A stretch of 64,000 nucleotides of DNA from Streptomyces sp. WAC08241 (GCA_007858575.1 CP042279.1:4714501-4778500); one strand, 5' to 3'. Positions 19,242-30,863 are shown, numbered from the stretch's first letter. Numbers and translations: made by a program. Notes: generated by a model not told the origin, from the sequence alone.

Positions 19242-19391
19242 GAGGGCGAGCGTAAGGCGCCTTCCGCCCTTTGGGTACCCGTCGGTAACGCGTTTTCACC
19301 GGGGCCGCACATCGCGCCAGCGATCACTGGCACATAAGCCCTGATCAGCGGCTTACGGATACCGGGGTCGGTCACGGAGATTTTCCGGCCG

Positions 19392-21229
19392 TCACCCGCC
19401 CGCCTGCTCCGCTCCCTGCTCCCCCGTTTCCCGCCAGTGCCGGAGGACGATGTCGAACTGCTTCCGGTCGTCTCCCAGCTCGACTCCGGCGAGGACATGT
19501 AGACGGCGTACTCGGTGCCGTCGTCGCCGTAGTACATCTGGTCGATCGCGTGCCGGGGCCCCGGGAAGTTCTTCTTCTCGGTCCAGGTGAACTCCCACAG
19601 GCAGGAGAGGGTCTGGTCCCGGTAGACCTTCTGGGAGAGCTGGACCCGCTTGTAGTGCATCCGCTTCCCCAGGGCGCCCTCCAGGTCGAGCGCGTGCACG
19701 TACGGGCTCTCGAAGTCGGGGCTGCGGTCGACGCTGATCCGGATGCGGTGGTTGCCGCCGTCCGGGGTGTAGTCGATCTGGCCGTCCGTGACCTGCCGCT
19801 TCCAGCCGTCCGGGACGAGGAGGCTGAAGCCCTCCGGGTCGTCGACGCGGTGCCACCCCTCGGGGATCCTGTTGTTCCCCTCGCCCTTGGCCGAGGGGGT
19901 CGTGGTCGGGGCCGTGGCGGTGGTCGTCCGCCCGGTGCCCTCGACGTCGCGGTCACCGCCCGCGTACTGCATGGCGGCGAAGACGGCGCCGCCCGCGACG
20001 AGCCCGGCGAGCAGGGCCGCCAGGACGACGGCGCGCCGGCGGCCCCGGCCGGTGGACGGCGGAGGGCGGAGTGCGGCGCCGGAGCGGGGACCGTACGGGA
20101 CGGGGAGGGGCCGTACGGGACGGCGAGGGGCCGGGGGCTGCCGAAGGGTCCGGGGCGGCCGGGGCCACTGGGCGGTGGAGGCCGCGCGGGGCGGCCTCCG
20201 TGGTCCCCGCGGACCCTGCGGACCCCGCCGCTCCTGCGGCGCCCGGCTCCGACCGGTGCGGCCGGTCCGCCGTACGCGCCTCGTCGGACGTACGCGCCCC
20301 GTCCACCGGCGCGTTCCCGGCGCTCGCGTCCTCCGCCCGGTCCGCGTCCTCCCTGACCACCCGCTGCGTCGGCACGTACGCCTGCGCCGACGCCGGCGCG
20401 CGCCCTCCATCGCTTCGAGCAGCATCCGCCCGGCCTCGTCCGCGCGCGGCCGCTGCTCCGGGTCCTGCGCAGCAGGGCCACGATGACGGGGCCAGCGCCC
20501 CGGCCTTCTCCGGGTACGGCGGCTCCTCGGTCACCACGGCCTGCATGGTGCTGATCGGGGAGCTGCGGCGGAACGGCGAAGTGCCCTCCACCGCCGTGTA
20601 GAGCGTGGCCCCGAGCGACCAGAGGTCGGAGGCGGGGCCGGGGTCGGCGCCCTTCACCCGCTCGGGCGCCAGGTAGTCGATGGAACCGACGATCTCGCCG
20701 GTCCGGGTGATCGTCGAGTCCCCCTCGATCGCCGCGATCCCGAAGTCGGTGATGAGGACGCGCCCGTCGCGCGCGAGCAGGATGTTGCCCGGCTTGACGT
20801 CCCGGTGCAGCACCCCGGCTGCGTGCGCGGCGCGCAGCGCGCCGAGGACGTGCAGCCCGATCCTCGCCGCCTCGCGCGGCTCGACGGTGCCCGACTCCTT
20901 GGCGGCGTCGGCGAGCGAGGCCCGTCGACGTACTGCATGACGATCCACGGGCGGGCGTCGTGCTCCAGGACGTCGTGGACGGTCACCACGCCCGGGTGCG
21001 TGATCCGCGCGGCCGCCCGCGCCTCCTTCTGCGTACGGGCGTGCAGCACGAGCCGGTCGGCCTCGGCCACGAACCGGCCCGCCGTCAACTCCTTGACCGC
21101 CACCACGCGGTGCAGCACCTCGTCGTGCGCGCGCCAGACCTTGCCCATGCCGCCGCGTCCGATGGACTCGCCCAGCCGGTAGCGCCCGGCGAGCAGCAGC
21201 CCCGCACCTGTGCCCTGTGAATGTTCCAC
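19392..21229 (-). CDS. Serine/threonine protein kinase with extracytoplasmic C-terminal domain (frame broken)
   Basis: PknB-type Hanks kinase. From the ATG at 21229 all catalytic motifs are intact: glycine loop IGRGGMGKVWRA, VAVKEL lysine, HRDVKPGNILL, TDFGIAAI and the APE-equivalent YLAPERVKG. After the kinase domain (to about residue 270) comes a Pro/Ala/Gly-rich linker, a single membrane helix (VVLAALLAGLVAGGAVFAAM), and a roughly 150-residue outer domain (GFSLLVPDGWKRQ, LRRYD-like strands, FTWTEKKNFPGP). Frame changes near 20925, 20480, 20400 and 19490. It is the last of three tandem kinase-like genes on this strand. Confidence 0.9.
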
Positions 21230-21387
21230 TTGCCCCCGCCCGTTCCCTCTGACGCCAGGTTACGGAGGGGGCACGGACCGCGAAACCTCGGGGCGGTCAT
21301 AGGAACAGCACTGTGACCGGGGCCGCCGGCCCGGGACGGGTGCGGCGGCCCGGACGGCACCGCCCAGGAGGCCCGGACGGAACCGCT

Positions 21388-24300
21388 TCAACGGCCCGGA
21401 CGGAACGCCTTCGTGGCCTGCTCGTAGATCTCGGAGACCTTGTCCCGCTCGGTGTACGGTCCGATGACCTGCACGACGTGGTACCGGCCGCCGTCGATCA
21501 GGGCGAGGTTGCGGACGAACACCTCGCGTCCCGTGCCGTCCAGCCACCAGTAACTTCCCGTGGCCGTCACGGTGTTGCCGATGTCGACCCGGAGCGTCCG
21601 CTCGGCGCCCGCCCAACTGGACGCCTGCCAGGGCTCCAGCTCGCGCTCCCGGGTGTTCTGGTACGCCAGCGGGTCGGCGCCGTTGTCCTTCACGCTGTCC
21701 CGACCGGGGACCACGATCATCGTGAAGTCGCCGCCCGTGTACCGCACTTGTCCGGCGTCGTTGATCAGGCTGCGCCGCCAGCCGTTCGGCACCCCGATCT
21801 GGAACCCTCCGGGTCCTGGCGCAGGGCGTACCCGGAGGTGAGCGCGGGGCCGAGGGATCCGCCGGGGCCGGGTCGTGGCCGGCGGAGTGGTCGGGGAGGG
21901 GCGCCCGTCGTCGGGGCTGGGGTGTCGCCGCCGGCGTCCGGCGCGCTGGTGACGGGGCCGGCCCGGTCGTGGGCGCGCCCGAACCGGCGGGCTCCTCCGC
22001 TTCGCGGGGCATGAAGAGGACGGCGTACGCGACGGCCCCCGCGAGCAGGAGGAAGACCAGGAGCAGGAGCGTGCGGCCCAGGGCGCGCGGGGAGCCCGAG
22101 GACCCGGAGGGGTGCGCGGGGGCGCGGGGACCGGGGCGCGCGCGGGGCGCGCTGCGGGAGCTCCTCGTGGTACCCGCCGTCGGACTCCTCGCGGAAATCG
22201 TCCGGTACGCGCGCGTACTCGCGGACGCGGGCCCGCTCGGGCTCGTGCCGGACCGCGGCGCGCGGGTCCTTGCCCCGCTTGTGACGGCGGCGGCCCGCGC
22301 CCTCTCCCCTGCGCCGCCGGCGCACCAGTTCGCCGCGCCGGCGCACGATCGGCAGCCGCGCCCCGTCGGACGGCAGCGGTACGACGCCGACACCGGCCTC
22401 CGGTTCGGGCGCCGAGCGGACCAAGGAGCGCAGCCAGCCGCGCAGCTCCTCGAAGTCGGGCCGTTCGGTCGGGTCCTGACGGAGCAGGGACTCCACGACC
22501 GGGCGCAGCGGCCCGCTCTCCTCGGCGAAGGCGGGCGGCTCGGCGCAGACCAACTGGACCAGCTCGGCCGCGCTGTCCTCCGGATAGGGGCGTGGCCCTG
22601 CACGGCGCGGTAGAGGAGCGCGCCGAGCGCCCACAGGTCGGTGGCGGGACCGATGGGCGCGGCGAGGCGCCAGTTCTCGTGGACGGGGCCGGCCTGCTCG
22701 GGCGCCCAGCGCTCGGTGACGGCGCCGACGACTGCGATCCGGGTCTGCCGGGCCCGCTCCGCCGCGAGGCGCGTGGCCGGGCCCCGGTACGACTCGGCCG
22801 GGCCCGTCACCGGCTCCTCCCGCCGGGGCTCCGGGACGCCGGCGGGCACCGGGAGGCGCCCGGTGTCCGGATCCGCCGCCCGGTACCCGGCGGGCAGTGC
22901 CGGGCGCCCCGAGCCGGGCAGCACCGGCCCGCGACCGGGGCCCGAGCCGCCGCCGGCCGGTATCGGCCCGGAGCCGTCCCGCGAGGCGTGCGGGCCGTCG
23001 CTCCAACTGCCGGTCAGCATCGCGCGCGGCGGCGGGTCGTTCCGGGGCCGCCGCCGTACGGCTCGTCGCCCTCGTCCTCGTCGTCCTCGTCGTCGTCCGC
23101 CACCCGCGCCCACCACTGCGGCTCGGGCGCTCCCTCCGCCTGCGCGGTCGGCGGGGCGGCGGCCCCGGCGCCTTGGGGGGCGCGGGCCGCTGCACGGGCA
23201 GCGCCCCCGTCTCGCCGAGCCGGGCGGCGGCCCGCGCACCGGCCCGGTAGGCGGCGATGGCCCCGGCCCGCGCGGCCCGCACGTCGGCGGTGGGCGGCGC
23301 GGCCGGGGCTGCGGCGCGGCGGGTGCCGCCGCCGACTTCCCGTAGGGGTCGGAGCCGTAGGCGTCGGGGCGGACGGGGCCCGGGAGCGGAACCACCGGCC
23401 TCGGGGCCTTCGCCCGCCCTGCTGTCCGCGCCGCTGTCCGCGTCGTCGCCCGTGCCGCTGTCCGCGTGGTCCGTCCCGTCACCGGTGCGCACGCCCCGCC
23501 GGGGCCTCCAGCGCGTACGGCTCGGGCCGGTGCTCCTCGGGGCGGTACGTCTCGGAGCCGTATGCCGCTCCGGAGCCGTACTCCTCGGAGCCGTACCCTC
23601 GACGGGCGCAAGCCCGTCGGCGCGTACGCCTCCGGCTGGTACGTGTCCTGCTCGTAGGTGCCCCGCTCGTACGTCTCCGGCCGGTACGTGTCCGACTCGT
23701 ACGTCTCCGGCTCGTACGGCTCAAGGGCGTACGCACCGGCCCCGTGCGTCCCGGGTCCGTCCGCGTCCGGCTCGTACGACCCGGCCTCGTACACCCCGGG
23801 TTCGTATGCCTCGGGTTCGTATGCCTCGGCCTCGTACACCCCGGGTTCGTACGTGTCCGCCTCGTACGTCTCCGGTCCGTGGGAGTCGGAGGCGTACGGG
23901 TCCGACCCGTAGGGGTCGGGGGCGTACGGGTCCGGGTCGGCCCCTCGCCTGCTCTCCACCCCCGCCGGAGGCGGAGGCGCGTACGCGAACTCGTCGGGCA
24001 GGTCCTGTTCCGGCACCGGCGCGTAACCGCAGAGGGCCTCTCGGCGGCGCCCACCGCGAGGCTCGAGAGGACCACCCGGCCGTCGTCGCAGACGAGGACG
24101 GTGCGGGAGGTGATGTTCCGGTGCACCCAGCCGTGGGCGTGGAGGGCGCGCAGGGCGGTGAGGACATCGGCGCCGATCTCGGCCGCCCGGTAGGGGTTGA
24201 GCGGCCGCTCGGCAAGGAGGGCGGCCAGCGGCCGGCCGCCGCCACGCGTTCGCTGACTATCCACAGCGAACCGGCCTCCGCGAAGACGTCGAAGACCTGG

Positions 24301-24610
24301 TCCAGTAAGGGGTGGTCGGGGATCTGCGCGGCGGCCTGGGCGGCCTCGATCGCCCGGCGCACGACGGGCTCGGCGGGCCGGCGGGTGGCCTGCCCCCGCC
24401 GCCCCGGAAGCCGCCGGGGCCGCCGGGTCCCGCGCCGTCGAGCACCTCGGCGTCGACGAACTCCGGCAGCGGGACCTGACGGACCAGCACTTCCTGCCCG
24501 CTGTACGTGTCGAAGGCCCGCGTCTCCGTCAGGTCGTGCCCGTCCCCGTCCTCCGGCGGCAGCGGCAGGCGGTAGCGGTCCGCGAGCACCCTTCCCGCGT
24601 AGTCGTCCAC
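21388..24610 (-). CDS. Membrane pseudokinase interrupted by a long repetitive insert (frame broken)
   Basis: Hanks-kinase-like protein that lacks the catalytic residues. It starts at the GTG at 24610 (VDDYAGRVLADRYRLP) with no glycine loop. The VAIK lysine position reads VLVRQV, the HRD loop reads HRNITSRTVLV, and the DFG region reads VLSSLAVG. A low-complexity segment of about 450 residues follows (about 24050-22700), including pentapeptide repeats ending in YE. The C-lobe then resumes with ATDLWALGALLYRAVQG and LLRQDPTERPDFEELRGW. A membrane helix (LLLLVFLLLAGAVAYAVLF) precedes an outer domain (GWRRSLINDAGQVRYTGGDF). Multiple frame changes occur, so the exact insert sequence is uncertain. 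About 1070 residues. Probably a scaffold or regulator for the flanking active kinases. Confidence 0.78.
23640..23935 (-). repeat. 15-bp repeats encoding a Tyr/Glu pentapeptide
   Basis: About 17 imperfect units of the form xxxYE (for example PETYE, ADTYE, PGVYE, AEAYE) inside the pseudokinase insert. The period is 15 bases, each unit centred on GTA on the plus strand. Confidence 0.8.
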
Positions 24611-24773
24611 GACGCCTCCCCACGCGCACACTGTCCCCGTGGCCTCCCGGGTACCCCGGATCGTGCGGGATCACGCGAGTCCGTCGGTTCCGGTCGGTCC
24701 GGTACGGGGCCGTGCGGTCAGCGGCTCTGTTCGATTGCGTACGACCCCGGATCCCCACGATACGGGGGACCGG

Positions 24774-27234
24774 TCACTCCTTGGGGCTGAACGTGGCGAA
24801 CGCCGTCTCCCGCAGGGTCCGGCACTCCTCGCCGTTCCACGCGTCCGCCGCGCAGCTCACCATGATGGAGTAGCCCCAGGTGGAGTCCGCCTTGAAGCCG
24901 CGGTTGAGCACGTGGACGCGCACGCCCTTCTGCGTGCGCTCGAACTCCCAGTCGGCGGCGGACGGGTAGCCCTTGTACGAGACGGGCCGTATGCCGAGGT
25001 GCTTGTAGTCCTTGCTGGTGGCGGCCACGCCGATCTTGGCCAGCTCCCAGGCGCTCGCCGCGTTGTCCTTCGGGCTGTTGTTGTAGTCGACCTGGACGCG
25101 CGGGAAGCCGCCGCTCTCGCTGAAGATCCCGCCGAGGGAGTACCCGGGGATGGTGCTCAGCCGGAACGTCGAGGGCATGGCCATGGAGAAGTGGAAGCGG
25201 TCGCTGGTGACGAGGGCGTACCCGGCGGGCAGTCCGCCGCCGGTGCCACCGGTGCCGCCGTCGGGCTTGCCGGACGGCGTGGCGCCCTTCCCGCCGTCCG
25301 TCGTTCCCGTCGAACCGGTCGAACCGCCCGAACCCGTCGCGCCGTCGGTGCCGCCCGATCCGTCGGCGCCGTCGCCGCCGGGCTGCGCGCCGCCCTGCTG
25401 GCCGGGGTCGGCCGGGGTCTGCCCTTGCCGCCGTCGGACCCGCCCGCACCGTCGGAGCCGTCACCGCCCGCGGAGGCGCCGGCCGAGGCCGTGGTGCCCT
25501 CCTTGCCCTGGTTGCCCTCGTCTCCCCCGCCGCCGAGGGAGACCGCCAGGATCGTCCCGAGCAGGGCGACGACCACGACGGCGGCGATGATGACCAGGGT
25601 GCGGCGCGACACGACGTCGGTCAGCGACGCGCGGGCCGGGGCCTGCCTGCCACCGCCCTGGATCGGCGCGGGCCGCGGGTTCGGCGCGGTCCTCGACCGC
25701 GGCTCGGCCTTCGCGGAGGCCGCCGCGTTGCGCACGGACTTCAGGGCGCCCCGCATCCGGTCGGCGGCCGCGTCGGGCGCCCTGCCCCGGTCGGCCGGCG
25801 GAGTTGCCGGCGCCGGCCCGGGGACGGGCGGCAGCGGTACGACCCGGGTGACCTCGGGGAGACCGGGGCACCGGGTCCGGGGCGTCGAGCACGGCCCGCA
25901 GCAGGACCCGGGCGCCGGCGTCGTCGAGGCGCTGCGCCGGGTCCTTGGCGAGGAGGCCGTAGATGACCTTCTCCAGCTCGGGGCCCGCGTTCTTCGGCGG
26001 GTCGACGGGCTCGGTCATCACCGCCGTGAGGGTGGCGATGGCGGAGCCCTTGTCGTACGGCGGGCTGCCCTCGACCGCCGCGTAGATGAGGCCGCCGAGC
26101 GACCACATGTCGGCGGCCGGACCGGGCTTGTGGCCGCGGGCGCGCTCCGGCGAGATGTACGAGGGGCGCCGACGAGCATGCCGGTGGAGGTGATCGAGGG
26201 TCGCCTCCACCTGGGCGATGCCGAAGTCGGTGAGGACGACCCGGCCGTCCTCGGCGATCAGCACGTTGGACGGCTTCACGTCGCGGTGCAGGATGCCTCG
26301 CGGTGCGCCGAGCGCAGCACGTCGAGGATGGCGAGGCCGACCTCGGCGGCGCGCTGGGGCGTGAGCGTGCCGTCCTCGCGCACGGCGTCCGCGAGGGACT
26401 TGCCCTCGATGAGCTCCATGACGATCCACGGGCGGTCGTCCTCGTCGACCACGTCGTAGACGGTGACGGCGCCGTTGTTGCGGATCCGGGCGATGGCCTT
26501 CGCCTCGCGCAGGGTCCGGGTGATGAGGCGCCGCTTCTCGTCCTCGTCGATGCTGCTGGGGAAGCGGAGTTCCTTCACGGCGACGGTTCGGCCGAGGGTC
26601 TCGTCGACGGCGCGCCACACTGTGCCCATGCCGCCGCGTCCGAGGACCGCGCCGAGGCGGTAGCGGCCCGCGAGCAGTCGTCCTTCGCCGGCGGGGGCCT
26701 TGCGGAGCTTGTCGCCGCCGCGCGCCGCGCCGCTCGCGGCCGTCCCGCGGCCGCCGTCGCCGTCCCCGGCACCGAACCCGGCCCGCCCGGTCGACGGCTC
26801 GGTCCCCCGCAGCCGCCCGACCGCACCGGCACCGGCCGCCGGGTCACCCGCTCCGGAACCCGTCACGGCGTCAGACCGCGGATCCCCGGCGCCCTTCACG
26901 CCCGAGCTGTCCGAGCCACCCGAGCCACCCGAGCCACCCGAGCCACCCGAAGCGGACTTCCCGCCCGCATCACCCGCATCGCCCACACCGTCCGCACCGC
27001 CCGAAACGGACGCCTCCTCCGAAACGGCCCCGTCTCCGGAAGCGGCTTCGGCCGCCCCGCCGCCCGGTTCCCGTTCCGCGCCGTCCTCCGGGGTCTGCGC
27101 CCCTGTTCGACCCGCGCGTCCCGCTCCGGCTCGCGCGCGGCCGGGACCGTTCCTCGGTCGTTGTCGGTCGCGGCCCCCGCGGCGTCCCGCCCGGGGTCCT
27201 TCGCCGTGTCCCGCGACTGCTCCGCCTCCGACAT
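24774..27234 (-). CDS. Serine/threonine protein kinase with long N-terminal tail and outer domain (frame broken)
   Basis: Hanks kinase with a roughly 190-residue N-terminal extension before the catalytic domain, rich in Ser/Gly (GGSGGSGGSGGSDSSG) and acidic residues. Motifs intact: LGRGGMGTVWRAVD, VAVKEL, LHRDVKPSNVLI, LTDFGIAQVE, SYISPERARG, DMWSLGGLIYAAVEG. A membrane helix (LVIIAAVVVVALLGTILAV) leads to a Ser/Gly-rich stalk and an outer domain with PSTFRLSTIPGYSL and CAADAWNGEECRTL, whose two Cys may form a disulfide. Start MSEAEQSRDTAKD at 27234. Breaks near 27110, 26300, 26170 and 25860. First of three kinase-like genes, spaced by about 160 bases each, so an operon is likely. Confidence 0.88.
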
Positions 27235-27484
27235 GCGTCCCCTCTGCGATCCCTGATCTTCGCCGCGTCTGCCGCTTCCCGCGTGATGCGTTAACCCGCC
27301 CTGGAAGAGAGCCCATTGTCCCTCACCTCGGGACCGGTGGCGCCCCCGGGTCCGCACTCCGGGATGACGACGCCGCCGTGCGCCTCCCAGGTTCCCACCG
27401 GTATGCGGACGACCCGGACGCCCCGCCGGACCGGACGTTCCGTCAGTTGTCCACGGGCACAAGCACAGAGGCGTCCCGGGGCGG

Positions 27485-29183
27485 TCAGAGGGGCACGATG
27501 TCCGGCGCCCCCAGCCGGGCGGCGTCCGCCGTCAGGTCGTCGGGCTGGCGCTGCGACTCGCGCTCGGCCTCCACCCGCTTCTCGTAGTGCTCGACCTCCT
27601 TGTCGATCTGGTGGGCGTCCCAGCCGAGGACCGGGGCCATCAACTCCGCGCACTCGCGGAGCTGCGCGTGCCCCGGTCGAAGGTCTCGATGGAGATCCGG
27701 GTCCGCCGGGTGAGGACGTCGTCGAGGTGGCGGGCGCCCTCGTGGGAGGCGGCGTAGACGATCTCGGCGCGCAGGTAGTCGTCGGCCGCCGGGAGCGGTT
27801 CGCCGAGCCGGGGTCCTCGGCGATCAGGTCGAGGACCTGCTGCGTCAGGGAGCCGTACCGGTTGAGGAGGTGCTCGACCCGCACGACGTGCAGCCCGTGC
27901 CGGCGGCGATGCCGGCCCGCGCGTTCCACAGGGCCCGGTAGCCCTCGGCGCCGAGGAGCGGGGTGTCCTCGGTGACGCAGGGGCGACGCGCTGGTCGAGG
28001 CCGTGGACCGCCTCGTCGACGGCGTCCTTCGCCATCACGCGGTACGTCGTACTTGCCGCCGGCCACCACGACCAGGCCGGGGACGGGGTGGGCGACGGTG
28101 TGCTCGCGCGAGAGCTTGCTGGTGGCGTCCGACTCGCCGGCGAGCAGGGGCGCAGACCGGCGTAGACGCCCTCGACGTCGTCGCGGGTGAGTGGGGTGGC
28201 GAGCACCGTGTTCACGTGCTCCAGGAGGTAGTCGATGTCGGCGCTGGAGGCGGCCGGGTGGGCCTTGTCGAGGTCCCAGTCAGTGTCGGTGGTGCCGACG
28301 ATCCAGTGGCGTCCCCAGGGGATCACGAAGAGGACGGACTTCTCGGTGCGCAGGATCAGGCCGGTGGTGGAGTGGATGCGGTCCTTGGGCACGACGAGGT
28401 GGATGCCCTTGGAGGCGCGGACGTGGAACTGGCCGCGCTCCCCGATGAGGGCCTGGGTGTCGTCGGTCCAGACCCCGGTGGCGTTGACGACCTGCCGGGC
28501 CCGGATCTCGTACTCGGCGCCGGCCTCGACGTCCTGGACGCGCGCGCCGACGACCCGCTCGCCCTCGCGCAGGAAGCCGACGACCCGGGCGCGGCTGGCG
28601 GCCCTGGCGCCGTAGGAGGCGGCCGTGCGCACGAGGGTGGTGACGAAGCGGGCGTCGTCCATCTGGGCGTCGTAGTACTGGAGGGCGCCGACGAGGGCGT
28701 CCTTCCTGAGGCAGGGGGCGACGCGCAGGGCGCCCTGCCGGGAGAGGTGCCGGTGGACGGGCAGGCCCCGGCCGTGCCCGGAGGAGAGGGACATCGCGTC
28801 GTACAGCGCGACGCCCGATCCGGCGTAGAACCGCTCCCAGCCCTTGTGCTGGAGGGGGTACAGGAAGGGGACCGGCTTCACCAGGTGGGGGCGAGCCGCT
28901 CCAGGAGGAGGCCGCGCTCCTTGAGCGCCTCCCGCACCAGGGCGAAGTCCAGCATCTCCAGGTAGCGCAGGCCGCCGTGGATGAGCTTGCTGGACCGGTT
29001 GGAGGTGCCCGAGGCCCAGTCGCGGGCCTCGACGATGCCGGTGGAGAGCCCTCTCGTGACCGCGTCGAGGGCCGTCCCGGCGCCGACCACTCCGGCGCCG
29101 ACGACCAGCACGTCCAGCTCGCGCTCGGCCATGGCGACGAGCGCCTCGGTGCGCTCGGCCGGTCCCAGTGTCGCTGTCCTCAC
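27485..29183 (-). CDS. glpD: Glycerol-3-phosphate dehydrogenase, aerobic (frame broken)
   Basis: FAD enzyme oxidising sn-glycerol-3-phosphate to dihydroxyacetone phosphate at the membrane. The FAD-binding motif near the N-terminus is LVVGAGVVGAGTALDAVTRG, followed by TSNRSSKLIHGGLRYLE, a family hallmark. Further family segments are VVNATGVWTDD, GIHLVVPKDRI, IPWGRHWIVGTTDTDWD and DVEGVYAGLRPLL, with the C-terminal all-alpha domain around AEIVYAASHEGARHLDDVL and RRTRISIE. Start MRTATLGPAERTEAL at 29183; about 570 residues, normal for GlpD. Breaks near 28890, 28150, 28030, 27895, 27810 and 27675. Confidence 0.93.
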
Positions 29184-29506
29184 GTCTGCCGCCTCCCGTC
29201 GTTCCCCGTCCTTCCCGCGCGCGGGCCTTCCCGCACACGGCTTCCCGCGCCCGGCTCCCGCACACGGCCTTTCCCGCGAGCGAGCTGGGACCGTGCGGTC
29301 CGGCTCACAGCTCGATTCTGTCCCGCCCCGGCGACTTCAGCCACCGCCTCGCCACCAGCCTGTGGATAACACTCCGCGACCTGCGGCCACCCAATACGAC
29401 ATAACGGTCATATTTACGCCTAGTCTGACATTGCGTGCGACCCGTTCCGCCCACCGGGCTTGCGCGTCGCGTCCCCTCCGGCTACTGGGAAGGACGGCCC
29501 ACCCCC
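29184..29506. other. Divergent intergenic region glpD / nucleotide-sugar dehydrogenase
   Basis: No gene is supported. A -10-like TAGTCT at 29421-29426 would serve the plus-strand gene at 29507. The stretch around 29385-29420 (ATACGACATAACGGTCATATTTACG) is the most AT-rich part of this region and is the likely control region. A lone TGTGGATAA at 29361-29369 equals a DnaA box. The glpD-proximal part carries repeated CTTCCCGC motifs (about 29212-29280) with no recognised role. Confidence 0.4.
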
Positions 29507-30744
29507 ATGCCCGCTGATCTCGCCGTCATCGGCCTCGGCCACCACGGACTCCCGCTCGCCCAGGCCGCCACCGCCGCGGGCGTCGACACCATCGGCTACG
29601 ACACCGACCCGCGGCCCGCCGCCGAACTCGCCGCCGGCCGCTCCCCGGTCGACGGCCCGCTCACTGTCCCGGAGGTCCGCCGGATGCTCGCGGGGCTTCC
29701 GCCCCACCCACGACCCCGCCGAACTCGGCCGGGTCCGCACCGCCGTCCTCTGCGCCCCGACGCCCCTCGGCCCCGACCGGTCCCTCGACCTCACCGCCGT
29801 CACCGACGCCGCCCGCGCGCTCGCCGCCCGGCTGCGCCCCCACACCACCGTCCTCCTGGAGTCCCCCGTCCCGCCGGGCACCACCGAGGGCCTGCTCCGC
29901 GACGTCCTCGAAACGGGCTCGGGACTGCGCGCGGGCCGCGACTTCCACCTTGCGTACTCGCCCGGCCGGCTCGACCCCGGCAGCCGCACCCAGGCTACGC
30001 CGGCACCCCCAAGGTCATCGGCGGCCTCACCCCCGCCTGCACCGAGTCCGCCGCCGCCTTCTACGGACGCCTCACCGACAAGGTGGTACGCGCGCGTGGC
30101 CCCCGCGAGGCGGAGACGGTCAAGCTCCTGGAGACCAACTTCCGGCACGTCAACATCGCCCTCGTCAACGAGATGGCGGTCCTCTGCCACGAACTCGGCG
30201 TCGACCTGTGGGACGTCATCCGCTGCGCCGAGACCAAGCCCTTCGGCTTCCAGGCCTTCCGCCCCGGCCCCGGCGTCGGCGGCCACGGCGTCCCCGTCGA
30301 CACCGTCGGCGCCCACCGCCCGCTCCGCCTCGTCGAACTCGCGGGCCAGGTCAACGAGCGCATGCCGGGGTACGTCGTGCGGCGCGCCGCCGCCCTCCTC
30401 AACGAGCACGGCAAGTCGGCGCGGGGGCCAGGATCCTGCTGCTCGGCATCACGTACAAGCCCGACCTGCCCGACCGTCAGGGCTCGCCCGCCGACGAGAT
30501 CGCCCGCCGCCTGATGGACCTGGGCGCGGCCGTCAGCTACCACGACCCGCACGTCCCCGACTGGCGCGTCCGCGAACTCCCCGTCCCCCGCGCCGACTCC
30601 TCTACGAGGCCGCCGCCCACGCCGACCTGACGGTCCTGCTCCAGCACCACCGCACCTACGACCTCCAGGGCCTGTCGGTGAAGGCCCAGCTCCTCCTGGA
30701 CACCCGCGGCGCCACTCCCGGCGGGCGCGGCCCACCGCCTCTGA
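29507..30744 (+). CDS. UDP-glucose/GDP-mannose (UDP-ManNAc-type) dehydrogenase-like protein lacking the catalytic Cys (frame broken)
   Basis: Family of NAD-dependent four-electron dehydrogenases making UDP-uronic acids. The Rossmann start is LAVIGLGHHGLPLAQAA. Family segments include AVLCAPTPLG, LLESPVPPGTTEGLL, FHLAYSPGRLDPG, KVIGGLTPACTES and KLLETNFRHVNIALVNEMA (catalytic Lys present), and the C-terminal UDP-binding domain has GITYKPDLPDRQGSPA. The active-site motif, normally GGHCIPVDP, reads GVGGHGVPVDTVG: Gly replaces the nucleophilic Cys. Starts at ATG 29507; breaks near 29697, 29993, 30430, 30600 and 30715; ends at the TGA at 30742-30744 if the last break is repaired. Either a single-base error or a real loss of dehydrogenase activity. 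Confidence 0.78.
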
Positions 30745-30863
30745 ACCGACGACCACCCGGCCGATCGGCCGCGGTAACTCCGGTGCCGGTGTCACAGCGG
30801 GCTGCTAGTCTCCGGCCTCTCGAACGCGCGCTCGCGCGTTCCGTTCCCTGGGGGATCCACCGC

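Noticed and set aside
21388..24610. Two separate genes instead of one pseudokinase
   Set aside because: N-lobe and C-lobe kinase remnants occur in the correct order and a membrane/outer domain follows only once; no start signal is seen in the insert, although frame errors leave some doubt.
29361..29369. DnaA box TGTGGATAA, possible origin
   Set aside because: A single box without cluster, dnaA or dnaN; in a 64-kb window one 9-mer is not evidence of an origin.
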